Shown here piece after piece: positions 25,595 through 34,142 of a DNA stretch of 64,000 nucleotides; the first letter of the stretch is position 1, and each line of letters starts with the position of its first letter. Made by a program: the position numbers and the translations under genes. Origin of the DNA: Desulfovibrio sp. ZJ369 (GTDB taxonomy: Bacteria > Desulfobacterota > Desulfovibrionia > Desulfovibrionales > Desulfovibrionaceae); assembly GCF_011039085.1 (NCBI RefSeq), contig NZ_JAAKEI010000008.1, positions 43,774-107,773 on the forward strand, read 5' to 3'. The notes beneath the pieces were generated by a model, which was not told the origin of the DNA, did no database searches, and saw only the letters and a list, made by a program, of their open reading frames with translations.

Positions 25595-27877
25595 ATGGCC
25601 GGTAAAATTGGCGTCTATTTTGACCTGCAGAATATCGGCGGGGGGCTCGACGTGGAGGCCCTGGCCGCGCAGTTACGCGAAAAATGGGGCGATCTCACGC
25701 CTGTGGTCAAGATCTGCCCGGTGCTTGCCGAAAGCGTGGACGAGATCAGGGCGGACATTGCGGCGCAGGGCCTTGACGGGGTGCTGCTCTGCGGCGCTTC
25801 GCCGCGCGTGGACGCGGATCTCTACCGCTTCCCCGTGCAGGTGGAACATGTGAACCTGCGCGAGCAATGCGTGCTGGCGTTCAAGGATCCCCAGGCCGGC
25901 TCCGCGCCCGCGAGGGACGGCGCGCCCGAATTGCTCACGCTCATGGCCCGCGATTATCTGAACATGGGCGTGGTCAAGCTGCAGAAAAGCGAGGTTCCCG
26001 ATTCGGCGGCCGTTCCCGGCACGCCGCGCATTCTGGTCATCGGCGGCGGCTGGACAGGCCTTACTGCGGCTGCCGAAGCCGCGGCCACGGGCTATGAGGT
26101 CGTGCTGGTGGAAAAGGCCGACAAACTGGGCGGCGCAGTCAACAATATTCCCGTGACGTCGCCCCAGGGCCCGCTCTGGACCGACAAACAGCCCGCGGAT
26201 CTGGCCGCAAAGATCAGCCGGGTCACGGATGATCCCAAAATCACAACGCATCTGAACGCGCATATGCAAAAGCTGGAAGGCCAGCCCGGCGCGTTCACGG
26301 CTGTGATTGCCACGGCCGGGGGCCCGGTTTCCGTGGAAGTGGGCGCCGTGGTTCTGGCCTCTGGCTGGGCGCCTCTGGATGAAAAATACCTGGCCCCCAT
26401 GGGCCTGGGCAAAAGCCCCAGGGTGGTGCACGCGGCCCAGTTCGGCAAAATGCTGGCCGCAGGGGAAGTGACTGCCCGGCGTATTGCCTTTGTGCTGGAT
26501 ACCACTCTGGCTGAGGAAGCCGTAGCCGCTGCCGCGGCCCAGGCCGACGCCGCCGAAGCCCAAGCCGTGGCCGAAGCCGCCAGGCCCGCAGCAGCCGGGG
26601 CCGAGGGCGAGGAAAAGCCTTTTGTCAAGGAAGATCTGGAATCCATCCGCCACCTTGCCTACTCCAACGCGGTGAACAGCGTGGGCATGCTGCGGCTGGC
26701 CAATATCGTCTGCGAAAAGACCAACGACGCGGTTCAGGCTTTTATCCTGTACAAGAACATGACCGTGCCCGGCATTCTGGAGCGCTTCTACAAGAAGATG
26801 CAGAATCGCCTGGGGATCATGATGACCAAGGCCGATGTGACCGATATCCGCGAGGCCGGCGATCACATGGTGGTTTCCTGCCAGAATACCCTGCTGGGCA
26901 TGGATTTCGATCTGGACGTGGATCTGGTGGTGCTGCCCACGGGCCTGGTGCCCACCACGGCCAAGGATGTGGTGGTGGAATTCGCCTACCGCCAGGGTCC
27001 GGACTTCCCGGATCTGGAACTTTTTGACGGTTTTGCCGATTCCAATTACATCTGTTTTCCGTATGAGACCCGGCGGACCGGCGTGTACGCCGCGGGCTGC
27101 GTGCGCCAGCCCATGACCATGGACGCCTGCGAGGAAGACGCGCGCGGCGCGGTGCTCAAGGCCGTGCAGAGCATTGAGGCGGCCGGGCACGGGGTTGCTG
27201 TGCTGCCGCGTTCCGGCGATGCCTCCTACCCGGTGTTCAATTTCGTGCGCTGCACCCAATGCAAGCGCTGCACTGAGGAATGCCCCTTCGGCGCCCTGGA
27301 TGACGACGAAAAAGGCACGCCCAAGCCCAATCCGGCCCGCTGCCGGCGCTGCGGCACCTGCTTCGGGGCCTGCCCCGAACGCGTGATCTCCTTTGCCAAC
27401 TACAATATTGACCAGATCGGCTCCATGATCCGCGAAGTTCAGGTGCCCAAGGACTTCAAGAAGGAAGGTCCGCGCATCCTGATTCTGGCCTGCGAGAACG
27501 ACGCCTACCCGGCCCTGGATATGGCGGGCATGCGTCGCAGGGCCTGGAGCCCCTATGTGCGTATCATCCCGGTGCGCTGCCTGGGTTCGGTCAACGCCAT
27601 ATGGGTCTCCGACGCCATGAGCAAGGGCTTTGACGGCGTGATGCTCCTGGGCTGCAAATACGGCGACGACTATCAGTGCCACTTTGTGAAAGGCTCCGAG
27701 ATCTGCGCCAAGCGCAGGGACAATATTGCCGAGACCCTTGACCGTCTGGGCGTGCAGCCCGAACGGGTGGAACAACTTGAAGTGGCCATTGACGAATACG
27801 ACACGGTTCCCGACCTGATTGACGGCTTTGTGGGCCGGATCATGGAGCTGGGCCCCAACCCGTTCAAGGGCATGTAG
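25595..27877 (+). CDS. qmoB: Quinone-interacting membrane-bound oxidoreductase subunit QmoB
   Basis: The protein has 760 residues. An N-terminal segment of about 125 residues precedes the HdrA-like FAD domain (VIGGGWTGLTAAAEAA). Two [4Fe-4S] ferredoxin sets follow (CTQCKRCTEECP and CRRCGTCFGACP). The C-terminal MvhD-like domain has Cys in LACEND, PVRCLGS and LLGCKYGDDYQC. An Ala/Glu-rich insert lies near residues 310-345. It is the likely contact between the AprBA side and the membrane subunit. GGGAGG precedes the ATG; the gene is tightly coupled to qmoA and qmoC. Confidence 0.95.
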   Translation: MAGKIGVYFDLQNIGGGLDVEALAAQLREKWGDLTPVVKICPVLAESVDEIRADIAAQGLDGVLLCGASPRVDADLYRFPVQVEHVNLREQCVLAFKDPQAGSAPARDGAPELLTLMARDYLNMGVVKLQKSEVPDSAAVPGTPRILVIGGGWTGLTAAAEAAATGYEVVLVEKADKLGGAVNNIPVTSPQGPLWTDKQPADLAAKISRVTDDPKITTHLNAHMQKLEGQPGAFTAVIATAGGPVSVEVGAVVLASGWAPLDEKYLAPMGLGKSPRVVHAAQFGKMLAAGEVTARRIAFVLDTTLAEEAVAAAAAQADAAEAQAVAEAARPAAAGAEGEEKPFVKEDLESIRHLAYSNAVNSVGMLRLANIVCEKTNDAVQAFILYKNMTVPGILERFYKKMQNRLGIMMTKADVTDIREAGDHMVVSCQNTLLGMDFDLDVDLVVLPTGLVPTTAKDVVVEFAYRQGPDFPDLELFDGFADSNYICFPYETRRTGVYAAGCVRQPMTMDACEEDARGAVLKAVQSIEAAGHGVAVLPRSGDASYPVFNFVRCTQCKRCTEECPFGALDDDEKGTPKPNPARCRRCGTCFGACPERVISFANYNIDQIGSMIREVQVPKDFKKEGPRILILACENDAYPALDMAGMRRRAWSPYVRIIPVRCLGSVNAIWVSDAMSKGFDGVMLLGCKYGDDYQCHFVKGSEICAKRRDNIAETLDRLGVQPERVEQLEVAIDEYDTVPDLIDGFVGRIMELGPNPFKGM

Positions 27878-27890
27878 GAGGATGGCAGCA

Positions 27891-29072
27891 ATGGCACAAT
27901 CTACGCTTAAACCGGATCTGGAGTTTGCCCGGGAGCTCGGGGAAGCCGGGGGCGAGTCCCTCAAGAAATGCTTCCAGTGCGCCACCTGTTCGGTGGCCTG
28001 CCCGCTCTCCCCGGCCAACGCTCCGTATCCGCGCAAGGAAATGGTCTGGGCCTCCTGGGGCCTGAAGGAAAAACTGCGCGGCGACGTGGATCTCTGGCTT
28101 TGCCACAATTGCGGCAACTGCTCGGATCTCTGCCCGCGCGGCGCCAAGCCCGCGGACGTGATGGCCGCGGCCCGCAATGTGCTCTACAAGGATTTGACCG
28201 CGCCCGCCATTGTGGGCAAATGGATGAGCAAAGCGTCGGGTCTGCCCATTCTTTTCGCCATCCCGGCGGTGCTCTGGCTGATCGTCTGGTGGATCCGCGC
28301 CGGCTGCAACAACGGCGAATGGTTCCCGCGCGCGGCTGACGGCCGGATCGTTTTCGGCCAGATTTTCTACGGCGACTACACCATTGACCCCATTTTCATG
28401 CTCACCTTCTTCGGCGCGCTGTTCATCCTCTATCTCGGAGTGCGCAAACTCTGGAAGATGTTCCAGCCTGACGGCACGCTCATGGTGATCGGCAAAACCA
28501 AAAGCTGGGTCTTCCACCTCTGGGATGTGCTCTGGGAGGAAGTCATCACCCACCGCAAGTTCGACGAGTGCGAGGACGGCCCGGTCACCGGCAAAAATAC
28601 GCCCAACCGCAAGTACGGGCATGCGATCCTGTTCTGGAGTTTCGCGATCCTGGCCTGCGTCACGGCCATCGTGGCCCTGGGCCATTGGGGCGGCAAAATT
28701 ATTCCCCTGATCAAGATCGAGACGCCCATGCCCCTGACCTTCCCGGTCAAAATCCTGGCCAATATCGGCGCGCTGCTCCTGCTCATCGGCCTGGCCCTGC
28801 TGACCGCGCGCCGCATGCGCCTGAACCCCGCGGATCACGGCTCCAGCTTTCAGGACTGGTATCTTTTGGGGATCATCTGGCTGGTGGCCGTGACAGGCGT
28901 CCTGGCCCAGTGCTTCCGCCTGGCCGACGCCATCAGGCCCGCTTTCGTGATTTATTACCTGCATCTGGTCTTTGTCTGGATGCTCTTTGCGTATCTGCCC
29001 TGGTCCAAATTGGGGCATTTTGTGTACCGCACGGCGGCGCTGCTGTACGTCCGCATGTACGGGCGAAGCTGA
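27891..29072 (+). CDS. qmoC: Quinone-interacting membrane-bound oxidoreductase subunit QmoC
   Basis: The 393-residue protein fuses an HdrC-like domain with two [4Fe-4S] sets (CFQCATCSVACP and CHNCGNCSDLCP) to a HdrE/NarI-like cytochrome b membrane domain of about six segments, starting near residue 115. It is the menaquinol-oxidising anchor of the complex. The ATG at 27891 is preferred over 27882 because GGAGG at 27877-27881 is then nine bases away. The upstream stop of qmoB overlaps this ribosome site. Confidence 0.95.
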   Translation: MAQSTLKPDLEFARELGEAGGESLKKCFQCATCSVACPLSPANAPYPRKEMVWASWGLKEKLRGDVDLWLCHNCGNCSDLCPRGAKPADVMAAARNVLYKDLTAPAIVGKWMSKASGLPILFAIPAVLWLIVWWIRAGCNNGEWFPRAADGRIVFGQIFYGDYTIDPIFMLTFFGALFILYLGVRKLWKMFQPDGTLMVIGKTKSWVFHLWDVLWEEVITHRKFDECEDGPVTGKNTPNRKYGHAILFWSFAILACVTAIVALGHWGGKIIPLIKIETPMPLTFPVKILANIGALLLLIGLALLTARRMRLNPADHGSSFQDWYLLGIIWLVAVTGVLAQCFRLADAIRPAFVIYYLHLVFVWMLFAYLPWSKLGHFVYRTAALLYVRMYGRS

Positions 29073-29140
29073 GCGGGCAAGGCAGAAAGAAAGAGCAACG
29101 CATCAAAGTAAAAAATACGATCTCCGAGGAGGAGGCCGCC

Positions 29141-29860
29141 ATGTCTGATAGTGATCGCAAAGTGTTTCCCGTGGAATCGGTTCTGGCCCTGGTGGTGGGC
29201 AAAGAGGGCGTGGACGTTAAGGATCTCGCCGGCTATGTGGTGGGGCGCTCCGTTGCCTGCGACTGCTGCGCCAGGGCCGTAGGGCCGTTTGCCGCGGCGT
29301 GGCTGGCCCGCTGGTATCCGAAATTCATGGATCTGACCTGGAGCGAGGATCAGTCCTGGGAAGGTTTTGTCAGCCGCGCCAGGGGCGCGCTGGGCGACAA
29401 CATCTCGCTGACGCCCATGGACGGCCGCACCAGGGCCCTTGCCGCGCAGACGCTGGACTGCCTGGCCGAGACCTATGGCAGCCTTGTGACGCAAACAGCC
29501 GCGGCCGCGAAGCTGGAAGAGCGCGTGCGCGCCCTTGAGCCTGCCGAGGCCAGAGCCGAGGCCTTGCAGAAAAAGTGCGACGAGCTGGAAGCGAAAATCA
29601 AGTCCCTGAATACGGACATGGGCGGCCTGCGCAAACAGCTTGCCGAGTATCAGGGCAAAGTGGCCGTGAATCATGACGAGCTCATGCAGACTATCAAGGA
29701 CGCCATCAAGGACGGCCTCAAAGGCATGGTGGTGGGCGGCGCTGCCGCAGGAGCCGCCGCTGCCGGGGCCGAGGAGGCCGCGCCCGCGGCTCAAAGCAGC
29801 GTGCCGGATGACTTCGGCTTCGGTTCTTCCGGCAGTGACGCCGACGGATTCGGCTTTTAG
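29141..29860 (+). CDS. qmoD: QmoD-like accessory protein
   Basis: This 239-residue soluble protein sits directly behind qmoC, where Desulfovibrio carries the small gene known as qmoD. Residues 1-120 include a Cys cluster (ACDCCARAVG). Residues about 125-190 are a predicted coiled coil (ALQKKCDELEAKIKSLN). The C-terminus is Ala-rich and then Gly/Phe/Asp-rich (DDFGFGSSGSDADGFGF). GAGGAGG precedes the ATG. The biochemical role is unknown to me beyond its link to sulfate reduction. Stop TAG is the edge of repeat copy 8. Confidence 0.8.
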   Translation: MSDSDRKVFPVESVLALVVGKEGVDVKDLAGYVVGRSVACDCCARAVGPFAAAWLARWYPKFMDLTWSEDQSWEGFVSRARGALGDNISLTPMDGRTRALAAQTLDCLAETYGSLVTQTAAAAKLEERVRALEPAEARAEALQKKCDELEAKIKSLNTDMGGLRKQLAEYQGKVAVNHDELMQTIKDAIKDGLKGMVVGGAAAGAAAAGAEEAAPAAQSSVPDDFGFGSSGSDADGFGF

Positions 29861-30057
29861 AGCGTTTTGCTCATGAAATGATCTAGAGCGGTTTGCTGTT
29901 GAAAACGGCAACCGCTCTAGATCATTTTCTCTTTGAAAATGCTCTGCTGACGCGAAAGCGGCAGCCGCCGCAACGCGGCGTACATTCAGGCGAAAACCGC
30001 GTTTTTCGCCTGAATGCCACCTTTGACTTTCATAAAAAGTTAAAGATAATCTGCTCT
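29859..30057. repeat. Dispersed compound palindromic element, three elements in tandem, copy 8
   Basis: A truncated A module (29859-29880) is followed by a small perfect hairpin AGAGCGGTTTGC...GCAACCGCTCT type (29884-29918) and an inverted long D+B element (about 29920-30057). The whole block spans exactly from the stop codon of qmoD to the stop codon of the convergent slyX gene. Confidence 0.88.
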
Positions 30058-30280
30058 AGTAGCGCTCCGGCATAAAGTGCGGGGGCGGGGCGTTTTCAGG
30101 CTGATCGGCCAATTTGTCGCGCAAGAGCCGGATGACTGCCAGCGCGTCGGCGACTTGCTGCTCCAGCCTGTCCAACTGCTCCTGTTGGAGCGTGAGCGCG
30201 TCGTTGAGTTCCCTGAGCTGCTCTTCCTGAAAAAAGCTGAGCTCTTCCAGGCGGGTAAGGCGATCTTCGGCCTCAGACAT
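30056..30280 (-). CDS. slyX: SlyX family protein
   Basis: This 74-residue, highly charged protein is one continuous heptad-rich helix (LTRLEELSFFQEEQLRELNDALTLQQ and onward) ending PPPHFMPERY, as in SlyX. The function is unknown; the family is small and widely spread in Proteobacteria. The ATG at 30280 has AAGGAG nine bases upstream, which decides against an in-frame ATG 14 codons earlier. It converges on qmoD, and its stop TAG is supplied by repeat copy 8. Confidence 0.85.
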   Translation of the reverse strand: MSEAEDRLTRLEELSFFQEEQLRELNDALTLQQEQLDRLEQQVADALAVIRLLRDKLADQPENAPPPHFMPERY

Positions 30281-30367
30281 TTTTTCTCCTTGCAGGCTGA
30301 GGGGGCTTTTTACCGGCTGCAATCCGGGCAGGTGCGGAAAGAGCGCATGTTACCTTTGAAAGGCTCT

Positions 30368-30507
30368 AGAGCAATTTCACTTTGAAATTGCTCTGGCGGC
30401 CGCGGGAGCGGACGCCCGCGCCGAATGAGCCTGAAAACCACGCTTTTCAGGCGAAATGATGGCAGCGCCGCTTTTGAAATTGAATAATTTCAAAAGCAAA
30501 ATGCTCT
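30368..30507. repeat. Dispersed compound palindromic element, copy 9
   Basis: It is flanked by TA on both sides (CTAGAGC ... GCTCTAA). It begins with the GAGCAATTTCA/TGAAATTGCTC hairpin and ends with the AATTTCAAAAGC arm. In layout it is a shortened inverted version of copy 6, and it holds a variant inner block GCCTGAAAA/TTTTCAGGC. It lies in the divergent slyX-dgkA gap. Confidence 0.85.
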
Positions 30508-30521
30508 AAAGGTACACAGCC

Positions 30522-30923
30522 ATGACTGAGCAAACACCGCGCAATCTTCGCAATGATCTGAAGGGGCGTTCCGGCCTGCGGCGGCTCTGGAACGCCTGTC
30601 TCTATTCCTGTGACGGCTTTGGTGCCGCCTGGCGGGACGAGCAGGCATTTCGCCAGATCGTCTGGGGCTGCGTGTTCGGTCTGCCCCTGGCTTGCTGGCT
30701 GGGCCAGACCTGGGGGGACCGCGCGCTGCTCAGCCTGGTGCTGCTCATTGCCCTCCTGGTGGAGCTCCTGAACAGCGCCATTGAAAACGTGGTTGATCGT
30801 ATCTCGCCGGATCTGCACCCCTTGTCCAAAAAAGCGAAGGACATGGGCAGCGCCGCGCAGCTCATTGCCCAGATGGGCATCCTTCTGGTCTGGGGCACAT
30901 ATGTGGTCTCCCGTTTTCTGTAG
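30522..30923 (+). CDS. dgkA: Diacylglycerol kinase DgkA
   Basis: The 133-residue integral membrane protein has three hydrophobic segments and the family signature ELLNSAIENVVDRIS. It phosphorylates diacylglycerol to phosphatidic acid, recycling the by-product of periplasmic glycan or lipid modification. Length matches E. coli DgkA (122). It is divergent from slyX and convergent with the ygiQ-like gene. The stop TAG (30921-30923) starts repeat copy 10. Confidence 0.93.
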   Translation: MTEQTPRNLRNDLKGRSGLRRLWNACLYSCDGFGAAWRDEQAFRQIVWGCVFGLPLACWLGQTWGDRALLSLVLLIALLVELLNSAIENVVDRISPDLHPLSKKAKDMGSAAQLIAQMGILLVWGTYVVSRFL

Positions 30924-30972
30924 AGCATATTTCTTTTAGAGCGCTTAGCGAATTTCCTTAGCAAAGCGCTCT
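30922..30972. repeat. Dispersed palindromic element, copy 10
   Basis: A partial AGAGCATATTTCTTTT unit is followed by a complete A-type hairpin (30938-30972, AGAGCGCTTAGC ... GCAAAGCGCTCT). The block runs exactly from the dgkA stop codon to the stop codon of the convergent ygiQ-like gene. Confidence 0.85.
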
Positions 30973-33100
30973 AGCCTGAGCCGGAACGCGGCCTTTTCCG
31001 CCGCTCTGCAGCGCGTGGGGCCTGGCGTTCGTCAGAACCGGCGAGCGTGGACATGAGGATGCGATGCTGGCGCAGGCGGGCAGCGTCGGAGCGGGCCACA
31101 TAAATGGCTTCCCCGCTTTCGTCCCGGCCGCAATAATACATGGCCGTGGCAATGGTGCCCGGCGTGGGGATAAAGCACTGGGTCTGGCGCGGGCTCCAGC
31201 GGCGCTGCCGCAGCCAGCGGGCCAGGATACGCATATCCTCGTCCGTGCAGCCGGGAAAGGCGCTCATCAGGTAGGGCACCACATATTGCTCGCGCCCCGC
31301 GGCCCGGCTTTGGCGCGCGAAGCTTTCCAGAAATTGTTCAAAAACCGCGAGCGGCGGTTTGCGCATCAGGGCCAGCACCGAGGGCGCGCAGTGCTCCGGG
31401 GCTACCTTGAGCTGGCCGCCGGTAAACTCCCCGGTATAGGCGGCCAGGGCATCGGGCTCGCGCAGCGCCAGATCCGCGCGCACGCCACTGGCCACGCGCA
31501 CCTGCTTTACGCAGGGCAGGGCCGCTGCCGCGCGCAGCAGTTCCACATGTTTGCGTTGCGGGGTCACAAAAGCCTTGCACACAGAAGGGAAGCAACAACT
31601 GGAGCGGCGGCAGCCGCCGGCATGAGACGCGGCGCCGCCCTGCGCAGTTCCCGCGTCCAGGGCGCAATGTGCCTGCCACATATTGGCCGTGGGGCCGCCC
31701 ACATCGGAAATCGCCACCGGTCCTTTGCCCCGCGCCATGTTTTCCGCTCCCAGGCGCTTCGCTTCGGCCAGAATGGACGCGGCCGAGCGTGAGCTGATTT
31801 TTCGTCCCTGGTGCAAGGCCAGGGAACAAAAGGAGCAACCGCCGCCGCAGCCCCGGTGGCTGGTGATGCTGGTGCGCAGCATTTCCGCGGCCGGAATGGG
31901 CTCCGTATAGGCCGGATGAGCCTCCCGGCAAAAAGGCAGGCTGTAGAGCTCGTCCATTTCCGCTGTGCTCAGCGGCGCTGCCGGAGGAGCCAGCACCAGA
32001 GCGCGGCCCTGGACAGGCTCAAAGGCCCAGGCGTCGCCGCGGTGTACCTGGCGCTCCAGCTCTTGCGTAAGTCTGAGCAATTGCTCCGGTTCCGCCAGAA
32101 GGCGTTCATGGCCGGGCAGAGCAATGCCCGGTGCAGCGGCAAGCGTTTCAGGCAGATTGGCCGGGCGGCCGTCGGCGTCCAGCCTGTCGATCCAGGCCGT
32201 GCCCGGAATGCCCGGCAGATCGCGCCCCTGCTCCAGTCGACGGGCGCATTCCAGAATCGCGCGTTCGCCCATGCCCCAGATCAGCAAATCTGCCTTGGCG
32301 TCCATGAGCAGAGGACGGCGGAGGGTGTCGGTCCAGAAGTCATAGTGGCTGACCCGGCGCAGGGAGGCCTCAATGCCTCCCAGCACAACGGGCAGGCCCG
32401 GAAAAGCCCGGCGCGCCAGATTGGCATAGACCAGGCAGGCCCGGTTGGGCCGCGCCCCGGCTTTGCCGCCCGGGGTATAGGCGTCGTCATGACGTTTTTT
32501 GCGAAAGGCCGTGTAATGGGCCAGCAGAGAATCCAAAGCCCCGGCGCTGACTCCGGCGAACAGGCGCGGCCGCCCCATGACCAGAAAATCATCGGGCGTG
32601 TCCCAGCGGGGCTGGGCGATCAGGCCGGTTTTAAAGCCGTGCCGGATCAGCCAGCGCGCCAGCAGCGCGCAGCCGAAGGATGGATGATCCACATAGGCGT
32701 CGCCCGTGATCAGCAGCACGTCCAGCCCGTCCCAGCCCAGGGCGCGCATTTCCGCGGCGGACATGGGCACAAAGCGCGGCTGGCCGTTGGCGAAGGCATG
32801 CTGGGCCCGGCCGTGGGGCTTGCCTGACGCGGGCTCTCCGCCGCCCGCAGCCTCGGACGCCTGGCCGTGCGGAAAATCCGGGAAGACGGGCCTGCTTTGG
32901 GGCTGCAACGCGTTGCGGCGGCCCCGTGCCGCTTTTCCACGGTCACACGGAGCGCGTGCCGCGCTGTTGCGCGGGCCCGAAGCGGAAGCGGCGGCCGCTT
33001 CAGGCCGCCGCTGCGTGTCATCCGCGCCTTTTCCGTCCGTTTGCGGTTCCACAAGCCGCCAGGGAACGGGAAAGGGCGGAGTCTTGGATTTATCGGCCAT
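30971..33100 (-). CDS. YgiQ family radical SAM protein (UPF0313)
   Basis: The 709-residue protein has the radical SAM cysteines in HRGCGGGCSFCSL, the N-terminal DVLLITGDAYVDHPSFG domain and the C-terminal CFIPTPGTIATAMYYCGRDE region. All are typical of YgiQ. The substrate of this family is not established. The first 100 or so residues are a low-complexity Pro/Ala/Arg/Gly extension; the conserved part begins at MSAAEMRALGWDGLD. Its start codon overlaps the end of the EF-hand gene by 11 bases, so they form one unit. Confidence 0.88.
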   Translation of the reverse strand: MADKSKTPPFPVPWRLVEPQTDGKGADDTQRRPEAAAASASGPRNSAARAPCDRGKAARGRRNALQPQSRPVFPDFPHGQASEAAGGGEPASGKPHGRAQHAFANGQPRFVPMSAAEMRALGWDGLDVLLITGDAYVDHPSFGCALLARWLIRHGFKTGLIAQPRWDTPDDFLVMGRPRLFAGVSAGALDSLLAHYTAFRKKRHDDAYTPGGKAGARPNRACLVYANLARRAFPGLPVVLGGIEASLRRVSHYDFWTDTLRRPLLMDAKADLLIWGMGERAILECARRLEQGRDLPGIPGTAWIDRLDADGRPANLPETLAAAPGIALPGHERLLAEPEQLLRLTQELERQVHRGDAWAFEPVQGRALVLAPPAAPLSTAEMDELYSLPFCREAHPAYTEPIPAAEMLRTSITSHRGCGGGCSFCSLALHQGRKISSRSAASILAEAKRLGAENMARGKGPVAISDVGGPTANMWQAHCALDAGTAQGGAASHAGGCRRSSCCFPSVCKAFVTPQRKHVELLRAAAALPCVKQVRVASGVRADLALREPDALAAYTGEFTGGQLKVAPEHCAPSVLALMRKPPLAVFEQFLESFARQSRAAGREQYVVPYLMSAFPGCTDEDMRILARWLRQRRWSPRQTQCFIPTPGTIATAMYYCGRDESGEAIYVARSDAARLRQHRILMSTLAGSDERQAPRAAERRKRPRSGSG

Positions 33101-33515
33101 CAGGCGGCGTCAGCAAAGGCATGTTGGCGCTGTTCGGCGGGGGAATAATCGGATCGCCGGGCATATTGTTCATCCGCACGCCCTGTGTCTTGGCGGCCGG
33201 GGGCATAGTGCCCGGTCTCATGCCTGCGGCGTGATCCTTGCTGAAGATTTCCCATTCCTCACGCACCACAACGCCGTCGCCGTTTTTGTCGATGGACTTG
33301 AAGGCCTCTTCCCGCATACCGGGAAAGGTGGCCATGAATTCCTCAAGAACCACCTTGCCGTCGTTGTTCTTGTCCATTTCAGCGAATTTGTCCTTGGGGG
33401 CCGTGCCTGGCTTTTCCGCGGCCAGGGCGGGCAGGGCCAGCAGACTCAACAAAGCCAGCAGGCCGAACATCTGCCAGAAGGCCGACAGATCAGGCAAACG
33501 CAATAAACGCGTCAT
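33090..33515 (-). CDS. Secreted EF-hand calcium-binding protein
   Basis: The 141-residue protein has an N-terminal signal sequence (hydrophobic 16-32, ending ALA-AEK) and two canonical EF-hand loops at residues 48-59 (DKNNDGKVVLEE) and 76-87 (DKNGDGVVVREE). Both hold all calcium ligand positions. The C-terminal third is Pro/Met/Asn-rich. It is likely periplasmic. The ATG at 33515 follows AAGGAGC; a start seven codons earlier has no ribosome site. What it senses or binds beyond calcium is unknown. Confidence 0.82.
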   Translation of the reverse strand: MTRLLRLPDLSAFWQMFGLLALLSLLALPALAAEKPGTAPKDKFAEMDKNNDGKVVLEEFMATFPGMREEAFKSIDKNGDGVVVREEWEIFSKDHAAGMRPGTMPPAAKTQGVRMNNMPGDPIIPPPNSANMPLLTPPDGR

Positions 33516-33675
33516 AGTATGCTCCTTGTAAGGCAACCAAACGGTTGCGGTTATCTCTAGGCAGCGATCTCAAGATCGCGTGCGGCGGGGATGCCGGTCG
33601 GCTTCAGCCCGCCCCATCCAGTATCCTTTAATCCGGGCGCGCTGTCCAGTCTTGCCGTGAAGCGGCGCGGGCCGC

Positions 33676-34077
33676 TCAGGCGAAATTTTCCCCTTCGCGC
33701 TCCACGCGCTCGATGAAGAGCAGCAGGTTGTCGGGCTCGCCTTTTTTGTGATCGTCCGGGTAAAGCAGGGCGGACATGTAAAAAACGGACTTGAGCTGCA
33801 AGGCGGTGCGCGCGCTGCCTGAAAAGCGCTCCAGAGCCAGGGCCAGATTGAAGCGCGGCTCGCCGGGCAAGGGCGCGAGCAGAGGCTTGGCCTGCTCGCT
33901 CAACGCGGCCAGCAGCTCGGCTTTTTCACGCATTTTTTCAGTATAGCCGGGGATGTCGCCTTTTTCCAGACGTTGCAGGGCCTCGCGCTCCACCGTCATA
34001 ATCGTGGCGTGCCGTTCCCTGAGCCATTGGATAAGCCGGGCCAGGGCCTCGCCTCTGGCGGTGGTCTGCTCGCTCAT
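33676..34077 (-). CDS. Conserved hypothetical helical protein
   Basis: I do not recognise this 133-residue protein. It is predicted to be largely helical, with a charged N-terminal helix pair (LARLIQWLRERHATIMTVERE and following) and a segment FYMSALLYPDDHKKGEPDNLLLFIERVE. It has no signal peptide or metal motif. AAGGAGAAGG precedes the ATG at 34077. It lies 65 bases downstream of a PaaK-like gene on the same strand, but a perfect 13-base-pair terminator separates them. Confidence 0.65.
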   Translation of the reverse strand: MSEQTTARGEALARLIQWLRERHATIMTVEREALQRLEKGDIPGYTEKMREKAELLAALSEQAKPLLAPLPGEPRFNLALALERFSGSARTALQLKSVFYMSALLYPDDHKKGEPDNLLLFIERVEREGENFA

Positions 34078-34103
34078 GGCCTTCTCCTTTGCGTTGGGGA
34101 CAG

Positions 34104-34134
34104 GCAAAAGCCCGGCCGCGAGCCGGGCTTTTGC
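34104..34134 (-). terminator. Bidirectional intrinsic terminator after the paaK-like gene
   Basis: GCAAAAGCCCGGC and GCCGGGCTTTTGC form a perfect 13-base-pair palindrome with a 5-base loop. The A and T tracts in both arms make it work in either direction. It starts 9 bases after the paaK-like stop codon. Confidence 0.9.
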
Positions 34135-34142
34135 AAGGTCGG

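Noticed and set aside
21863..28177. Very long open frames (700 and 834 codons) on the minus strand opposite aprA and qmoA-qmoB
   Set aside because: They are antisense to well-supported genes, are His/Gly/Arg/Ala-rich with no domain, and arise from strong third-base GC bias.
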